DNA from: Loktanella sp. 5RATIMAR09
Lineage (GTDB): Bacteria; Pseudomonadota; Alphaproteobacteria; Rhodobacterales; Rhodobacteraceae
DNA length: 64,000 bases
Assembly: GCF_001419985.1 (NCBI RefSeq)
Contig: NZ_LJAL01000003.1
Span: 372,001 to 436,000, forward strand
Reading direction: 5' to 3'
Position numbers and translations under genes: made by a program. Positions 28,806 to 40,415 of the stretch are shown in pieces. The stretch's first letter is position 1. The number at the start of each line of letters is the position of its first letter. The notes under the pieces are model-generated. The model did no database searches and was not told where the DNA came from. It saw only the letters and a list, made by a program, of their open reading frames with translations.

Positions 28806-29003
28806 CTAGTTTTCAACAGCAGCCGGCGCAACGGCAAACACATCTGTAAGACCATATACCAGAATAAACACCGACACGGCCAAACCGACCACACCGCCAA
28901 TAAAGATCCCCGCCATACGCCCGCGAAACATGCGCGACACGGCGGCCGACACGAAAAAACCCAGCGCAACAAGAACGCCAAGGATCAGATCACCAAGTGT
29001 CAT
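28806..29003 (-). CDS. Small two-helix membrane protein coupled to nuoD
   Basis: A 65-residue protein with two membrane helices ([18 protein letters not shown] and [20 protein letters not shown]) joined by a basic loop (RMFRGR). Its ATG at 29003 overlaps the nuoD stop by four bases. No family recognised. Confidence 0.65.
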   Translation of the reverse strand: MTLGDLILGVLVALGFFVSAAVSRMFRGRMAGIFIGGVVGLAVSVFILVYGLTDVFAVAPAAVEN

Positions 29004-30238
29004 CGGTCGATCTCACCGAACACGACATCCATTGTCCCGATAATGGCACTCACATCCGCCAGCTGGTGACCTTTGCAAACATAGTCCATTGCCTGCAAGT
29101 GAAGATAGCCCGGCGCGCGCAGCTTGGCGCGGTACGGCTGGTTTGTGCCATCCGCCACCAGATAGACGCCGAATTCACCCTTGGGCGCTTCGACCGCGGC
29201 GTAGACCTCGCCCGCTGGCACGTGGAAGCCTTCGGTGTAAAGTTTGAAGTGGTGGATCAGCGCCTCCATCGAGGTCTTCATCTCGCCACGTGTCGGCGGC
29301 GTCATCTTGCCGCGCGCCATCACATCGCCTTTTTCGTGGCGCAGCTTTTCACAGGCCTGACGGATGATGTGCACGGACTGGCGCATCTCTTCCATGCGGC
29401 ACAGGTAACGGTCGTAACAATCGCCGTTCTTGCCCACAGGGATCTGGAATTCGAATTCGTCATAGCATTCATAAGGTTGCGCACGGCGCAAATCCCACGC
29501 AAGACCGGAACCGCGCACCATGACACCAGAGAAACCCCACTCCTGAATGTCGTCTTCCGAGATGATCCCGATATCGGCGTTGCGCTGTTTAAAAATACGG
29601 TTCTCGGTCAGCAAGCCATCGATATCATCAAGGACCTTGGGGAATTCCACCGCCCAGGCGTCAATGTCTTCAACCAGCTGATCCGGCAGATCCTGATGCA
29701 CACCACCGGGGCGGAAATACGCCGCGTGCAGGCGTGCACCGCAGGCGCGCTCGTAAAAGATCATCAGCTTTTCACGCTCTTCAAAACCCCACAGTGGCGG
29801 GGTCAGCGCACCCACGTCCATCGCCTGTGTTGTGACGTTCAAAAGGTGCGACAGGATGCGGCCAATCTCGGAATAAAGCACGCGGATCAGCGACGCGCGG
29901 CGCGGCACTTCGGTCTTGGTCAGGCGTTCAATCGCCAGGCACCATGCGTGTTCCTGGTTCATCGGGGCCACGTAATCAAGCCGGTCCAGATAGGGCAGGT
30001 TCTGCAGATAGGTGCGGCTTTCCATCAGCTTTTCGGTACCACGGTGCAGCAGACCGATATGCGGATCACAGCGCTCTACGATCTCGCCATCCAACTCCAG
30101 CACCAGACGCAGCACGCCGTGGGCCGCAGGGTGTTGCGGGCCGAAGTTGATGTTGAAATTCCTGATTTGCTGCTCATCCGTCGCCGCATCAGTCGATCCA
30201 TCATCATAGATATTTGTCCGGATATCACCGTCCATCAT
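29000..30238 (-). CDS. nuoD: NADH-quinone oxidoreductase subunit D
   Basis: A 412-residue 49-kDa subunit, homologous to the large subunit of NiFe hydrogenases, which forms the quinone-binding cavity with NuoB. The N-terminal loop with [14 protein letters not shown] contains the His that contacts quinone, and later [12 protein letters not shown] and [14 protein letters not shown] match the family. It begins three bases after the sulfotransferase stop. Confidence 0.98.
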   Translation of the reverse strand: MMDGDIRTNIYDDGSTDAATDEQQIRNFNINFGPQHPAAHGVLRLVLELDGEIVERCDPHIGLLHRGTEKLMESRTYLQNLPYLDRLDYVAPMNQEHAWCLAIERLTKTEVPRRASLIRVLYSEIGRILSHLLNVTTQAMDVGALTPPLWGFEEREKLMIFYERACGARLHAAYFRPGGVHQDLPDQLVEDIDAWAVEFPKVLDDIDGLLTENRIFKQRNADIGIISEDDIQEWGFSGVMVRGSGLAWDLRRAQPYECYDEFEFQIPVGKNGDCYDRYLCRMEEMRQSVHIIRQACEKLRHEKGDVMARGKMTPPTRGEMKTSMEALIHHFKLYTEGFHVPAGEVYAAVEAPKGEFGVYLVADGTNQPYRAKLRAPGYLHLQAMDYVCKGHQLADVSAIIGTMDVVFGEIDR

Positions 30239-30241
30239 GGC

Positions 30242-31135
30242 TCAAGCCCTCGCTAAATTATCTTGCCACCGCTGTGGCAGAGGCCCGACATTGCGGGCCA
30301 CCCATTCGTAATGTTCGTTCAGCAGCCCCACAGCGCGGGGGCGCAATTTATCCAGCATCGCCACTTCGGGTCCCTCATTGGCGGGACGGATGACACCGGC
30401 TTTGACCGGTTTGATCCCCAGAAAGGCACAAAGCCGATTGAGGCCATCAGCTGTAAACAGATCTTCGGCAAACTGGACCAGCAACCGCCCCTCGGGAATC
30501 ACGCGGCGCAGTTTGCGGATAACCTTTGGATAATCCCCCCGTTCGAGAATATGCCGCTCTTGGCCGCGGTTCAGGATACGGTAGAGGATATTGTTGGACT
30601 TCTTCTCATAGACTTCATGCTCTTGCCGCTGCCGCCGCGCCTGCATTCGGATATGCGACCAGAGGCGATCCAGAGGATCACGGATCAAGTACAGAAACTT
30701 TGTATTCGGGGACAGGTCACACATCCGCGCAAGCTCGGCATCCGACAGCGTTGCATAACTGGGTGTGATATCACCAACGACCTTGGCCGCATCACGCCCG
30801 TTTGTCAGCCAAGCAGCGTAAACGCTGTCATCCGCGCGATCACCCTCAAGTGCTGAAATCAGCGCTTTCATCTCATTGATGCGGCGATCCAAGTTCTCTA
30901 CCTGCCACCGGCGCCCATCCGCGTTGGCTTGCACCTTGGCGGCGCGCATTTCCCGCAGGCGGACACGGAACGCGACCAACTGCTTTTCACAGCGCGCGGT
31001 ATCGAACGTATCCCAATAATGCGCTTCCTTTACCGCAGGCATGGCACATTCAGGGTGATCGTGCAGATAGCGGTAAAGCCAAGTGGTGCCCGCCTTCGTG
31101 GCACCGACGCAGAAAAGGATGGTTGGCGCGGCCAT
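30242..31135 (-). CDS. Sulfotransferase-family protein inside the nuo operon
   Basis: A 297-residue PAPS-dependent sulfotransferase-type protein. The 5'-phosphosulfate loop GATKAGTTWLY is at 11-21 (Lys14) and the 3'-phosphate motif YLIRDPLDRLWS is at 149-160 (Arg152, Ser160). A coiled, charged region (50-95) may form a helical insert. Acceptor unknown. It begins at an ATG sharing a base with the nuoC stop (TGATG) and ends three bases before nuoD, so it is expressed as part of the complex I transcript. This gene is not part of complex I in the known families. It may have been inserted by recombination. Confidence 0.9.
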   Translation of the reverse strand: MAAPTILFCVGATKAGTTWLYRYLHDHPECAMPAVKEAHYWDTFDTARCEKQLVAFRVRLREMRAAKVQANADGRRWQVENLDRRINEMKALISALEGDRADDSVYAAWLTNGRDAAKVVGDITPSYATLSDAELARMCDLSPNTKFLYLIRDPLDRLWSHIRMQARRQRQEHEVYEKKSNNILYRILNRGQERHILERGDYPKVIRKLRRVIPEGRLLVQFAEDLFTADGLNRLCAFLGIKPVKAGVIRPANEGPEVAMLDKLRPRAVGLLNEHYEWVARNVGPLPQRWQDNLARA

Positions 31136-31746
31136 CAGCCTGCTTTCTCTGCTTTCTTCTCATCACCCGGCAGGATGTATTCGGCCCCTTCCCACGGTGA
31201 CATGAAATCGAACTGGCGGTATTCCTGCACAAGGCTGACAGGTTCATAAACCACGCGCTTTTGCACTTCGTCGTAACGCACTTCGGTATAGCCCGTTGTC
31301 GGGAAATCCTTGCGCAGCGGATGCCCGCGGAAACCGTAATCTGTCAGGATACGGCGCAAATCGGGGTGCCCCGAGAACAGGATGCCAAACATATCAAACA
31401 CTTCGCGCTCGAACCAGTTGGCCGAGGGATGCACCGAAATGATCGACGGCATCATATCTTCTTCACGGATCTGCACGCGCAGGCGGATGCGGTGGTTCTG
31501 ATACATGCTCAGGAAATGGTAGATCACGTCAAAGCGCTTGGCGCGGCTGGGATAATCCACCGCCGTGATATCCACGAGCGAGGAAAACTTGCACGCGCCG
31601 TCCGTCTTGAGAAACTCGACAAAGGCCACCAGCGCCGAGGGTGCGACAGTTACAGTCAGCTCGTCATGGGCGACTTCCCAAGACAGCACGCAGTCGCGGC
31701 GCTTCATCTCAAGATGGGTGCCAAGTTCTTGCAGGGCTTCAGTCAT
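31135..31746 (-). CDS. nuoC: NADH-quinone oxidoreductase subunit C
   Basis: A 203-residue 30-kDa peripheral subunit. The signature ERE(V/A)FDMFGI appears in [29 protein letters not shown], followed by the [15 protein letters not shown] region. Separate NuoC and NuoD are the rule in alphaproteobacteria; here the sulfotransferase gene separates them. nuoB lies 50 bases upstream. Confidence 0.98.
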   Translation of the reverse strand: MTEALQELGTHLEMKRRDCVLSWEVAHDELTVTVAPSALVAFVEFLKTDGACKFSSLVDITAVDYPSRAKRFDVIYHFLSMYQNHRIRLRVQIREEDMMPSIISVHPSANWFEREVFDMFGILFSGHPDLRRILTDYGFRGHPLRKDFPTTGYTEVRYDEVQKRVVYEPVSLVQEYRQFDFMSPWEGAEYILPGDEKKAEKAG

Positions 31747-31796
31747 TTTCTTTTCCTTTCGCCGCGATAAACGGACGACGTTCTCAGACGCGCGGC

Positions 31797-32318
31797 CTAG
31801 CGCACGATAGTACCGGTGCGGCGCATTTTGCGCTGCAATTGCAAGATACCGTAAAGCAGCGCCTCGGCCGTGGGCGGGCAGCCCGGCACGTAGATATCCA
31901 CAGGGACAATACGGTCACAGCCACGCACCACAGAATAGCTATAGTGGTAGTAGCCCCCACCATTCGCGCAAGACCCCATCGAGATCACATAGCGCGGCTC
32001 TGGCATCTGGTCGTAGACCTTGCGCAGCGCAGGCGCCATTTTGTTGGTCAGCGTACCGGCCACAATCATCAGGTCGGACTGACGCGGGGAGGCGCGCGGT
32101 GCGGTACCAAACCGCTCAAGATCATAGCGCGGCATCGACGTGTGCATCATTTCCACCGCACAACAGGCCAGACCAAAGGTCATCCAGTGCAGCGACCCTG
32201 TGCGCGCCCAGTTCACGATGTCCGCGGTCGAGGTCACAAGGAAACCCTTGTCCTGCAACTCGGAGTTAATCAGTTGTGCGCCGTGTTCCTTGTCAGCACC
32301 CACAGCGGTTCCGGTCAT
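31797..32318 (-). CDS. nuoB: NADH-quinone oxidoreductase subunit B
   Basis: A 173-residue subunit carrying cluster N2, the last electron carrier before quinone. The tandem cysteines C52-C53 in [12 protein letters not shown]117 in GSCANGG and C147 in PGCPP are the four ligands. The ATG at 32318 shares a base with the nuoA stop (TGATG) and has GGGAG before it; an ATG three codons upstream is possible but lies within nuoA. Confidence 0.98.
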   Translation of the reverse strand: MTGTAVGADKEHGAQLINSELQDKGFLVTSTADIVNWARTGSLHWMTFGLACCAVEMMHTSMPRYDLERFGTAPRASPRQSDLMIVAGTLTNKMAPALRKVYDQMPEPRYVISMGSCANGGGYYHYSYSVVRGCDRIVPVDIYVPGCPPTAEALLYGILQLQRKMRRTGTIVR

Positions 32319-32683
32319 CACTCCCATTCGAGCGCCCCTTTCTTCCATTCGTAGGCAAAGCCGATTGTCAGCACACCCAGAAACACCATCATCGACCAAA
32401 AGGCCGTCATGCTGACATCCTGAAATGCGACCGCCCATGGGAACAGGAACGCCACTTCAAGGTCAAAGATGATGAACAGGATCGCGACCAGATAAAACCG
32501 CACGTCGAACTTCATCCGCGCATCATCAAAGGCGTTAAAACCACATTCGTAGGCAGAGACTTTCTCAGGGTCCGGATTACGCACCGCGACAATCGCGGCT
32601 GCAATGATCAGGATCAGGCCCAGCGCAATGGCGAGCCCCAGAAAGATCATGATCGGCAGGTATTCTGATAGCATTTCCTGCAA
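32318..32683 (-). CDS. nuoA: NADH-quinone oxidoreductase subunit A
   Basis: A 121-residue ND3 homologue with three membrane helices. The conserved loop [23 protein letters not shown] carries the Cys exposed in the active/deactive transition of mitochondrial complex I. I choose a TTG at 32683, because AAGGAA lies 7-8 bases before it and it gives 121 residues, the usual length; the ATG at 32674, three codons in, has poor ribosome-binding-site spacing. First gene of the nuo transcript. Confidence 0.95.
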   Translation of the reverse strand: MQEMLSEYLPIMIFLGLAIALGLILIIAAAIVAVRNPDPEKVSAYECGFNAFDDARMKFDVRFYLVAILFIIFDLEVAFLFPWAVAFQDVSMTAFWSMMVFLGVLTIGFAYEWKKGALEWE

Positions 32684-32738
32684 GGGGTGTTCCTTTCGGC
32701 AGGGCGCGCGTAACACGCGCCGTCTGTTGGCTGCGTGA

Positions 32739-32767
32739 TGCATACCGTTGCCACAACAAAGGGTCAA
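32739..32767 (-). promoter_or_regulatory. Probable sigma-70 promoter of the nuo operon
   Basis: On the minus strand TTGACC (-35, 32762-32767) and TATGCA (-10, 32739-32744) are separated by exactly 17 bases. The predicted start of transcription near 32732 leaves a leader of about 50 bases containing a GC-rich hairpin (about 32702-32720) before the nuoA ribosome-binding site. Confidence 0.6.
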
Positions 32768-32804
32768 CCGAGCGGAAGGTCACACCACAGCAAATTGAAA
32801 GGAT

Positions 32805-33746
32805 TTATTTCGCGCGGTCGGCCACAGGATGGCGCGGCGACAGCAAGGCACCGGCAACAGACAGCAATGACACATTATGCGCCAAACCATTTGCCCGCAT
32901 TTCCTGCCCGAGGATGATATCGGTCATTTCGGTCAGGTTATCGGCCTGCTGGTCTGTCAGCCAGAAGATGGCATGCATGCCCAGGGTGAAATCACCCGGC
33001 ATATCCGTCACCTCGACGCAGCAGCCATTCCGCTTGGGTGTAAAGCTTTGCGAGGTCACCGTGACAGACCGGTTTGGCAGAACGATCATCACATCATGGC
33101 GCGCATCCGTGGACGCCAGCACCTTGGCGTCGACTTTCACGATCATCGGCTGGTCGGGGTTCTGGGGGTCGGCAGCATGTGGTGTGACAACAGCCACATC
33201 AAAGAAACCATTATCATCCGCAGGACCCGTCAAAATACGCCCGCGGCGGGTTTGCGGCTGCAATGTACACTGGCGGCGCGCCACAGAGGCCGAACAGGGC
33301 AACACCAGCTTTGTTTTCAGGCGGATTTGCCACACAGGCCCCGCATAGGCCAGCAGATTAAAGAGAATTTGCAAAAGCGCCATGACCACGCCCATCGCCG
33401 CAACAGCAAGGCACACCAGTAGCACAAGCGCGGCGGACTGGTGCTCTGCGGGGGCCCAGCCTGCGACGGTCTTGATCAGTGGCATCACCACAACAAGTGC
33501 TGTGACAGACAGTGACAAAGCGATTGTCTCAAGCGTGACGTTCGGGAAGAGGACGACATGGCCAACGACCAGCATCGCCACAGACAAGGACGCCAGTGTC
33601 GCGCGCTCGGGGCTCAACGCGGCGGGATCAAAGAACGCCACGCTGAGCATCACAAGGACGGGAATCGCGACCGCAAGCGCGATCAGGCGGCGCAAACGCA
33701 TGACGCGATACATCATCTGTTCGGCTGTGGGCCATTCAAACTGCAT
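32805..33746 (-). CDS. Hypothetical membrane protein with cytoplasmic C-terminal domain
   Basis: A 313-residue protein. About four hydrophobic helices occupy 18-135, and the remaining 180 residues form a soluble beta-rich domain. The C-terminal part contains a run of conserved-looking segments (RRGRILTG, DVMIVLPNRSVTVTS) and four Cys (PCSASVARRQC, NGCCVEV). I do not recognise the family. It precedes nuoA by 121 bases on the same strand, but nuo has its own promoter. Confidence 0.7.
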   Translation of the reverse strand: MQFEWPTAEQMMYRVMRLRRLIALAVAIPVLVMLSVAFFDPAALSPERATLASLSVAMLVVGHVVLFPNVTLETIALSLSVTALVVVMPLIKTVAGWAPAEHQSAALVLLVCLAVAAMGVVMALLQILFNLLAYAGPVWQIRLKTKLVLPCSASVARRQCTLQPQTRRGRILTGPADDNGFFDVAVVTPHAADPQNPDQPMIVKVDAKVLASTDARHDVMIVLPNRSVTVTSQSFTPKRNGCCVEVTDMPGDFTLGMHAIFWLTDQQADNLTEMTDIILGQEMRANGLAHNVSLLSVAGALLSPRHPVADRAK

Positions 33747-33814
33747 GTCACTCTCCTACTCCGCAAGTAGAATGCCCTGCGAAATCGGTCAGAAGTGAGA
33801 CAGAATTCTGACGA

Positions 33815-34600
33815 TTATGACGGTGAAGTGACGGCCCAATCGGGCTTTCGGCGGTCAAAAAAGGCAGAAATGCCTTCTTTCGCTGAACGACCATCCCATT
33901 GGGCGATCAAAGCGTCGATTGAGCGGGCAATCACCGATTCGTCAATCGGGGGCCCCAAACTGCGCGCAAAGGTCTTGGCGGCGGCAACGGCGTCGGGCGC
34001 ACATTGCAGGTAGGGTGCTACTTCCGCCGCAACCGCGGCATCAAGATCCGCCTCCGGCACCGCCTTTGCCACAATACCCAATGTCACGGCCTCGCCGGCA
34101 TCGAAAAGCCGCCCCGACATAAAGACACGGCGCGCCATCGCTTCGCCCATCCGGGCCAGAACATAGGGCCCGATGGTCGCGGGGATCAGCCCCAGCTTGG
34201 TTTCGGTCAGTCCAAATTTGGCGTGATCCGCCGCAATCGCTACATCACAGACGCAGGCCATGCCCACACCCCCACCAAAGGCATTGCCCTGCACCCGCCC
34301 GATGACCGGCTGTGGCAGTGTATTGATTGCGCCCAACATCTGCGCAAGCGATTGTGCGGCGGCGCGTTTGCCGGCGGTATCGCCTGCCATCTGTTCGCGC
34401 ATCCAGCCCAGATCACCGCCCGCACAGAACGATGCGCCCTGACCTGTCAGCACAACAACACGGATGGCAGGATCCGCTGCAATCTTGGCCGCCACTGCCG
34501 TCAGATCATCTATCAACGCCTGCGACAGCGCATTGTGCTTTTCAGGCCGCGCAAGGGCCAGCCTCGCCACACCGCGCGCATCCACATCCAACGCAATCAT
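33815..34600 (-). CDS. liuC: Methylglutaconyl-CoA hydratase (enoyl-CoA hydratase family)
   Basis: A 261-residue crotonase-fold enzyme that hydrates 3-methylglutaconyl-CoA to HMG-CoA in leucine degradation. The oxyanion-hole segment FCAGGDLGWMREQM near 58-71 has the WM signature typical of LiuC, and GNAFGGGVGMACVCDVAIA follows near 105-123. It is the last gene of the liu operon, overlapping the HMG-CoA lyase gene by four bases. Broader enoyl-CoA hydratase activity cannot be excluded; context makes LiuC likely. Confidence 0.9.
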   Translation of the reverse strand: MIALDVDARGVARLALARPEKHNALSQALIDDLTAVAAKIAADPAIRVVVLTGQGASFCAGGDLGWMREQMAGDTAGKRAAAQSLAQMLGAINTLPQPVIGRVQGNAFGGGVGMACVCDVAIAADHAKFGLTETKLGLIPATIGPYVLARMGEAMARRVFMSGRLFDAGEAVTLGIVAKAVPEADLDAAVAAEVAPYLQCAPDAVAAAKTFARSLGPPIDESVIARSIDALIAQWDGRSAKEGISAFFDRRKPDWAVTSPS

Positions 34601-35457
34601 CGCATTCCCCTTGCCATGTCAGCCGCCTGTGCGATCACATCCGCATCAACGCCCGTTTCATAGCCCAGCCGCGCCAAAAGCGCCAAAACCGCCTCGGTCG
34701 CCACATTGCCGGGCGCACCGGGCGCATAGGGACAGCCACCCAAACCGCCCACGGCGGTGTCAAAGGCACGCAGCCCCAGATCAAGCGAGGCTTCTATATT
34801 CGCCAACGCCTGCCCGCCCGTGTCGTGGAAATGCCCTGCAAGATCAGCAGCAGGGACCACGCTTAGCACCGCCTCCAGCATCGCGGCCACACGCGCGGGT
34901 GTGCCTTTGCCAATCGTATCGCCCAGGGACACCTGCATCGGGCCCAGTTCGCGCAACATTGCAGCGGCCTTGGCCACCTCTTCGGGGGGCGTCGGCCCGT
35001 CAAAGGGGCAATCGGTGACGCAAGAGACATAGCCCCGCACGGTCACGCCCGCTTCTTTTGCGGCCTGCACCACGGGGCGCAAACGCTCCACGGTTTCCGC
35101 GATGCTGCAATTGAGATTGCTTTGCGAAAACCCTTCCGAAGCGGAAATAAACACCGCAATTTCGGTGATCATATCGGGGCGCCTTGCGGCCAGAAACCCC
35201 TCCCACCCGCGCATGTTGGGTACCAGCACCGCATAGCGCACACCCGCCTGCGGCGTCAGCCCTGCCAGCACCTGATCGGAATTCGCCATCTGCGGCACCC
35301 ATTTGGGGCTGACGAAACTGCCCACCTCGATATCGCGCAGACCGGACCGGCTCAGCAGATCAATCAGCGCCACCTTGCGCGCGACCGAGATCACACCCGG
35401 TTCGTTTTGCAGCCCGTCACGCGGGCCGACCTCATGGATGCGGACGTGGTCGGCCAC
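34597..35457 (-). CDS. liuE: Hydroxymethylglutaryl-CoA lyase
   Basis: A 286-residue TIM-barrel lyase that splits HMG-CoA into acetoacetate and acetyl-CoA. The N-terminal GPRDGLQNEP (12-21) carries the metal and catalytic residues, and the HMGL signature GGLGGCPYAPGAPGNVATE near 240 contains the active-site Cys. It overlaps liuC by four bases and abuts the GST gene upstream. Confidence 0.95.
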   Translation of the reverse strand: MADHVRIHEVGPRDGLQNEPGVISVARKVALIDLLSRSGLRDIEVGSFVSPKWVPQMANSDQVLAGLTPQAGVRYAVLVPNMRGWEGFLAARRPDMITEIAVFISASEGFSQSNLNCSIAETVERLRPVVQAAKEAGVTVRGYVSCVTDCPFDGPTPPEEVAKAAAMLRELGPMQVSLGDTIGKGTPARVAAMLEAVLSVVPAADLAGHFHDTGGQALANIEASLDLGLRAFDTAVGGLGGCPYAPGAPGNVATEAVLALLARLGYETGVDADVIAQAADMARGMR

Positions 35458-36098
35458 TTACGCCTCCCACGGCGGATAGAACGCCTTGGCATAAAGACCC
35501 AGACCATCCGGCAACGACTTCTGAAACGCAGGGCGTGCCTGTAGCCGGGCGTACCAACGGGCCAGGGCGGGCAAATCATCCAAATGCACGAAATGCTTGG
35601 CCATATAAACCGCCTGCCCCACACCAATATCGGCCGCCGAGAAATCAGAGAGCAGATAATCACCCGTCAAAGATAGATCGACCGTCTCCAAGGTCTTGCG
35701 CAGGCGCTTGGCTTCCAGCTGCATGATGATGGGCGAGCGCATGGTGTCGTCATAAAGCGCGATATGCTGCTGGGTCAGTGCGGCGGTATGCTGCGATATC
35801 GTCTCGGCGAAATGGATCCAGTTCAGCCACGGCGCGCGCTCTGCGTGACTTGGGTCGCGACCCAAGCCTGCTTGCGGGAAACGCTCGCACAAGTATTCGG
35901 CAATTGCGCCGCTTTCGGTCAGCACCACGTCGTCGATCTCCAACGTCGGCACACGGCCTGTGGGGTTAAGCGAACGGTAGGGTTCCTGCCGCAACGTCTT
36001 GTCGAAAGGATAGGTCACGACGTCAAATTCCACGCCCAGTTCATGCAACAACCAAAGGCTGCGCATTGAACGGGTTTGCGGGCAATGGTGCAATCTGA

Positions 36099-36102
<4 letters not shown>
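35458..36102 (-). CDS. Glutathione S-transferase family protein
   Basis: A 214-residue GST. The N-terminal thioredoxin domain begins IRLHHCPQTRSMRSLWLLHELG with VPTLEIDD and ESGAIAEYL (glutathione binding) and a helical C-terminal domain follows. It lies between the HMG-CoA lyase and methylcrotonyl-CoA carboxylase alpha genes, so it is co-transcribed with leucine catabolism. A substrate is not evident; protection from reactive CoA thioesters is conceivable. Confidence 0.9.
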
Positions 36103-38014
<1,912 letters not shown>

Positions 38015-38015
<1 letters not shown>

Positions 38016-39577
38016 CACATCCGGAACACGCCAAAGCGTGTCTCCTCTATTGGTGCGTTCATTGCCGCCGCCAGCGACAGCGCCAGCACCTCGCGGCTTT
38101 TGCGCGGATCAATGATGCCGTCATCCCAGAGCCGCGCCGATGCATAAAGCGGATGGGACTGTTCGGTGAACATATCAATCGTGGGTTTTTTGAAGGCCGC
38201 TTCTTCCTCGGCCGACCAGCTTTCGCCCGCCCGCTCGATCGCGTCACGTTTCACGGTCGCAAGCACGCCCGCAGCCTGTTCACCGCCCATCACAGAAATA
38301 CGGGACGTAGGCCACGACCACATGAAGTGCGGACTATAAGCCCTTCCGGACATGCCATAATTTCCAGCACCGAATGACCCGCCAACAACCATGGTAATCT
38401 TGGGCACCTTTGTTGTCGCCACCGCTGTCACCATCTTGGCGCCATGCCGCGCGATGCCTTCGTTTTCGTATTTCTGGCCGACCATGAAACCGGTAATATT
38501 CTGCAAGAACACCAGCGGGATTTTGCGTTGGCTGCACAACTCCACGAAATGCGCGCCCTTTTGCGCGCTCTCGGAAAACAGCACGCCGTTGTTGGCGATA
38601 ATCCCGCAGGGCCAGCCATCAATATGGGCAAAGCCACAGACCAGCGTTTCACCAAACCGTGCTTTGAATTCATCAAATCTTGACCCATCGACAATGCGCT
38701 TGACCACCTCGCGGATATCGTAAGGCGTGCGCAGATCCGCAGGGACCACATCAAAGAGCGTATCGGGATCAAGTGCGGGATTTTCAGGCGGCAACCTGTT
38801 GTTTTGTAATACTTTATCCAGATTACACGATGCCACCGCCTGACGTGCCAGCGCCAAAGCATGGGCGTCATCCTCGGCCAGATAATCGGCCACACCGGAC
38901 AGGCGCGTATGCACATCACCGCCGCCCAGATCCTCGGCTGACACCACCTCGCCGGTGGCGGCCTTGACCAAAGGTGGCCCCGCAAGAAAGATCGTGCCCT
39001 GATCGCGCACGATAATCGACACATCCGCCATCGCGGGCACATAGGCCCCGCCCGCCGTGCAGGACCCCATCACAACTGCGATCTGCGGGATGCCTTTGGC
39101 GGACATCTGCGCCTGATTGTAAAAGATGCGGCCAAAGTGGTCGCGGTCGGGGAACACCTCGTCCTGATTGGGCAGGTTCGCGCCGCCACTATCGACCAGA
39201 TAGATACAGGGCAAATGGCACGCCTCTGCAATCTCTTGCGCGCGCAGGTGTTTCTTGACGGTCATCGGATAATAGGTGCCGCCTTTGACGGTGGCATCGT
39301 TGCAAACAACCATCACCTCATGGCCATGCACACGCCCCACACCTGCGATCACACCGGCACAGGGGGCCGCGCCATCATAAAGCCCATGCGCCGCCGTCGC
39401 CCCCACCTCCAGAAACGGGCTGCCGGGGTCAAGCAGGCCTGCGACGCGATCCCGCGGCAGCATCTTGCCACGGCTCAGATGCCGTGCGCGGGATTTCTCA
39501 CCCCCGCCAAGGGCCGCTGTGTGCGCGGCCTCGGCCACGTCTGCCAAAGCGGCTTCGTGCAACTTGCGATCACTCAT
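38015..39577 (-). CDS. liuB: Methylcrotonyl-CoA carboxylase, carboxyltransferase beta subunit
   Basis: A 520-residue acetyl-CoA carboxylase-like carboxyltransferase of crotonase fold. Characteristic segments are [25 protein letters not shown] and [25 protein letters not shown]. It forms a dodecamer with the alpha subunit in related enzymes. It overlaps the upstream 97-residue gene by four bases and the alpha gene by one base. Confidence 0.95.
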
Positions 39578-39867
39578 GCCCCGAGCCCCTGTGGTGCAGT
39601 CAGGCTCTCACCGCGCGGGCCCACATAAAACGTTGTTGTCAGGCCAAAGGGATGCACACAGTTGATCACCATACGAATGGCCGGATCGGGATGTGTCGTG
39701 GCCGCGCAGTCGGTCGGGCTAGCCCCTGTGGGGGCAGCGGCCAGATAGGCGGCGGCATACCGGTTGATGATATCGGATTCACTCGGCACCGTTCCATATT
39801 GCAGGCCGAGATATGCTGCCAGCGCGACAAGTGCCGCCAGCGGAAGGAAGAAATACGCGCGCCTCAT
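39574..39867 (-). CDS. Small single-pass exported or membrane protein
   Basis: A 97-residue protein with a hydrophobic N-terminus ([21 protein letters not shown]) and a short mature part with two Cys (DCAATT, INCVHP). It overlaps both neighbours by four bases in the liu operon. I do not recognise a family. Confidence 0.7.
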   Translation of the reverse strand: MRRAYFFLPLAALVALAAYLGLQYGTVPSESDIINRYAAAYLAAAPTGASPTDCAATTHPDPAIRMVINCVHPFGLTTTFYVGPRGESLTAPQGLGA

Positions 39868-40415
39868 CCGTCAGTTTTCCCACAAAACTGCGCAAAGGCC
39901 CCGCCCTCTGCCCCCGCGCAAGCCTCTCTGACCGTGAATTCCAGCTCTAGGGCGATCAGCGCGGTTTCACGCATTTCACAGGTCGCTTTGTCCGCGTCAG
40001 CGGTCGTTGTTTCGGTTTGGCCCACCCGTAGTGCACATTCCAGTACCACATTCGCCGTTGCCGCAGCCGGATTTGAGACTGAGGCGCGTAGATCGTCAGT
40101 GTCATCCTCGGCACGGTCGGCGACCCAGGCTTGCAAACCTGTGTAATTCTTGGCGATCCGCCAATCCCAATAGGCTTTCTCTCCGGCGGCACAGGCCACC
40201 GGCCCTGCGGTGCAGACCCGCGCCGAATAGCCGATACAGGCGCGCGCCGCACGGGTCACAAGACCGCCGGGGCCCTTGGTGACCTGATCGTTGATGCAGG
40301 AATCCGTCTCGGTTGCGGCAAAGGTCATGCCGTCCATCTCAACGACCGGTGGCGCGCCAAAGGTTTGCGCAAAACCGGCCACGGGCATCACAAGGACCAG
40401 CGCAAGCCACTTCAT
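39864..40415 (-). CDS. Exported Cys-rich protein, LprI-like
   Basis: A 183-residue protein with signal MKWLALVLVMPVAGFA and six or more Cys. The segment E..YWDWRIAKNYTGLQA resembles the core of LprI-type lysozyme inhibitor proteins, but the similarity is loose. The ATG at 40415 overlaps the ivd stop by four bases (ATGA), so it is translated together with the leucine enzyme. Role in leucine catabolism is unexplained. Confidence 0.7.
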   Translation of the reverse strand: MKWLALVLVMPVAGFAQTFGAPPVVEMDGMTFAATETDSCINDQVTKGPGGLVTRAARACIGYSARVCTAGPVACAAGEKAYWDWRIAKNYTGLQAWVADRAEDDTDDLRASVSNPAAATANVVLECALRVGQTETTTADADKATCEMRETALIALELEFTVREACAGAEGGAFAQFCGKTDG

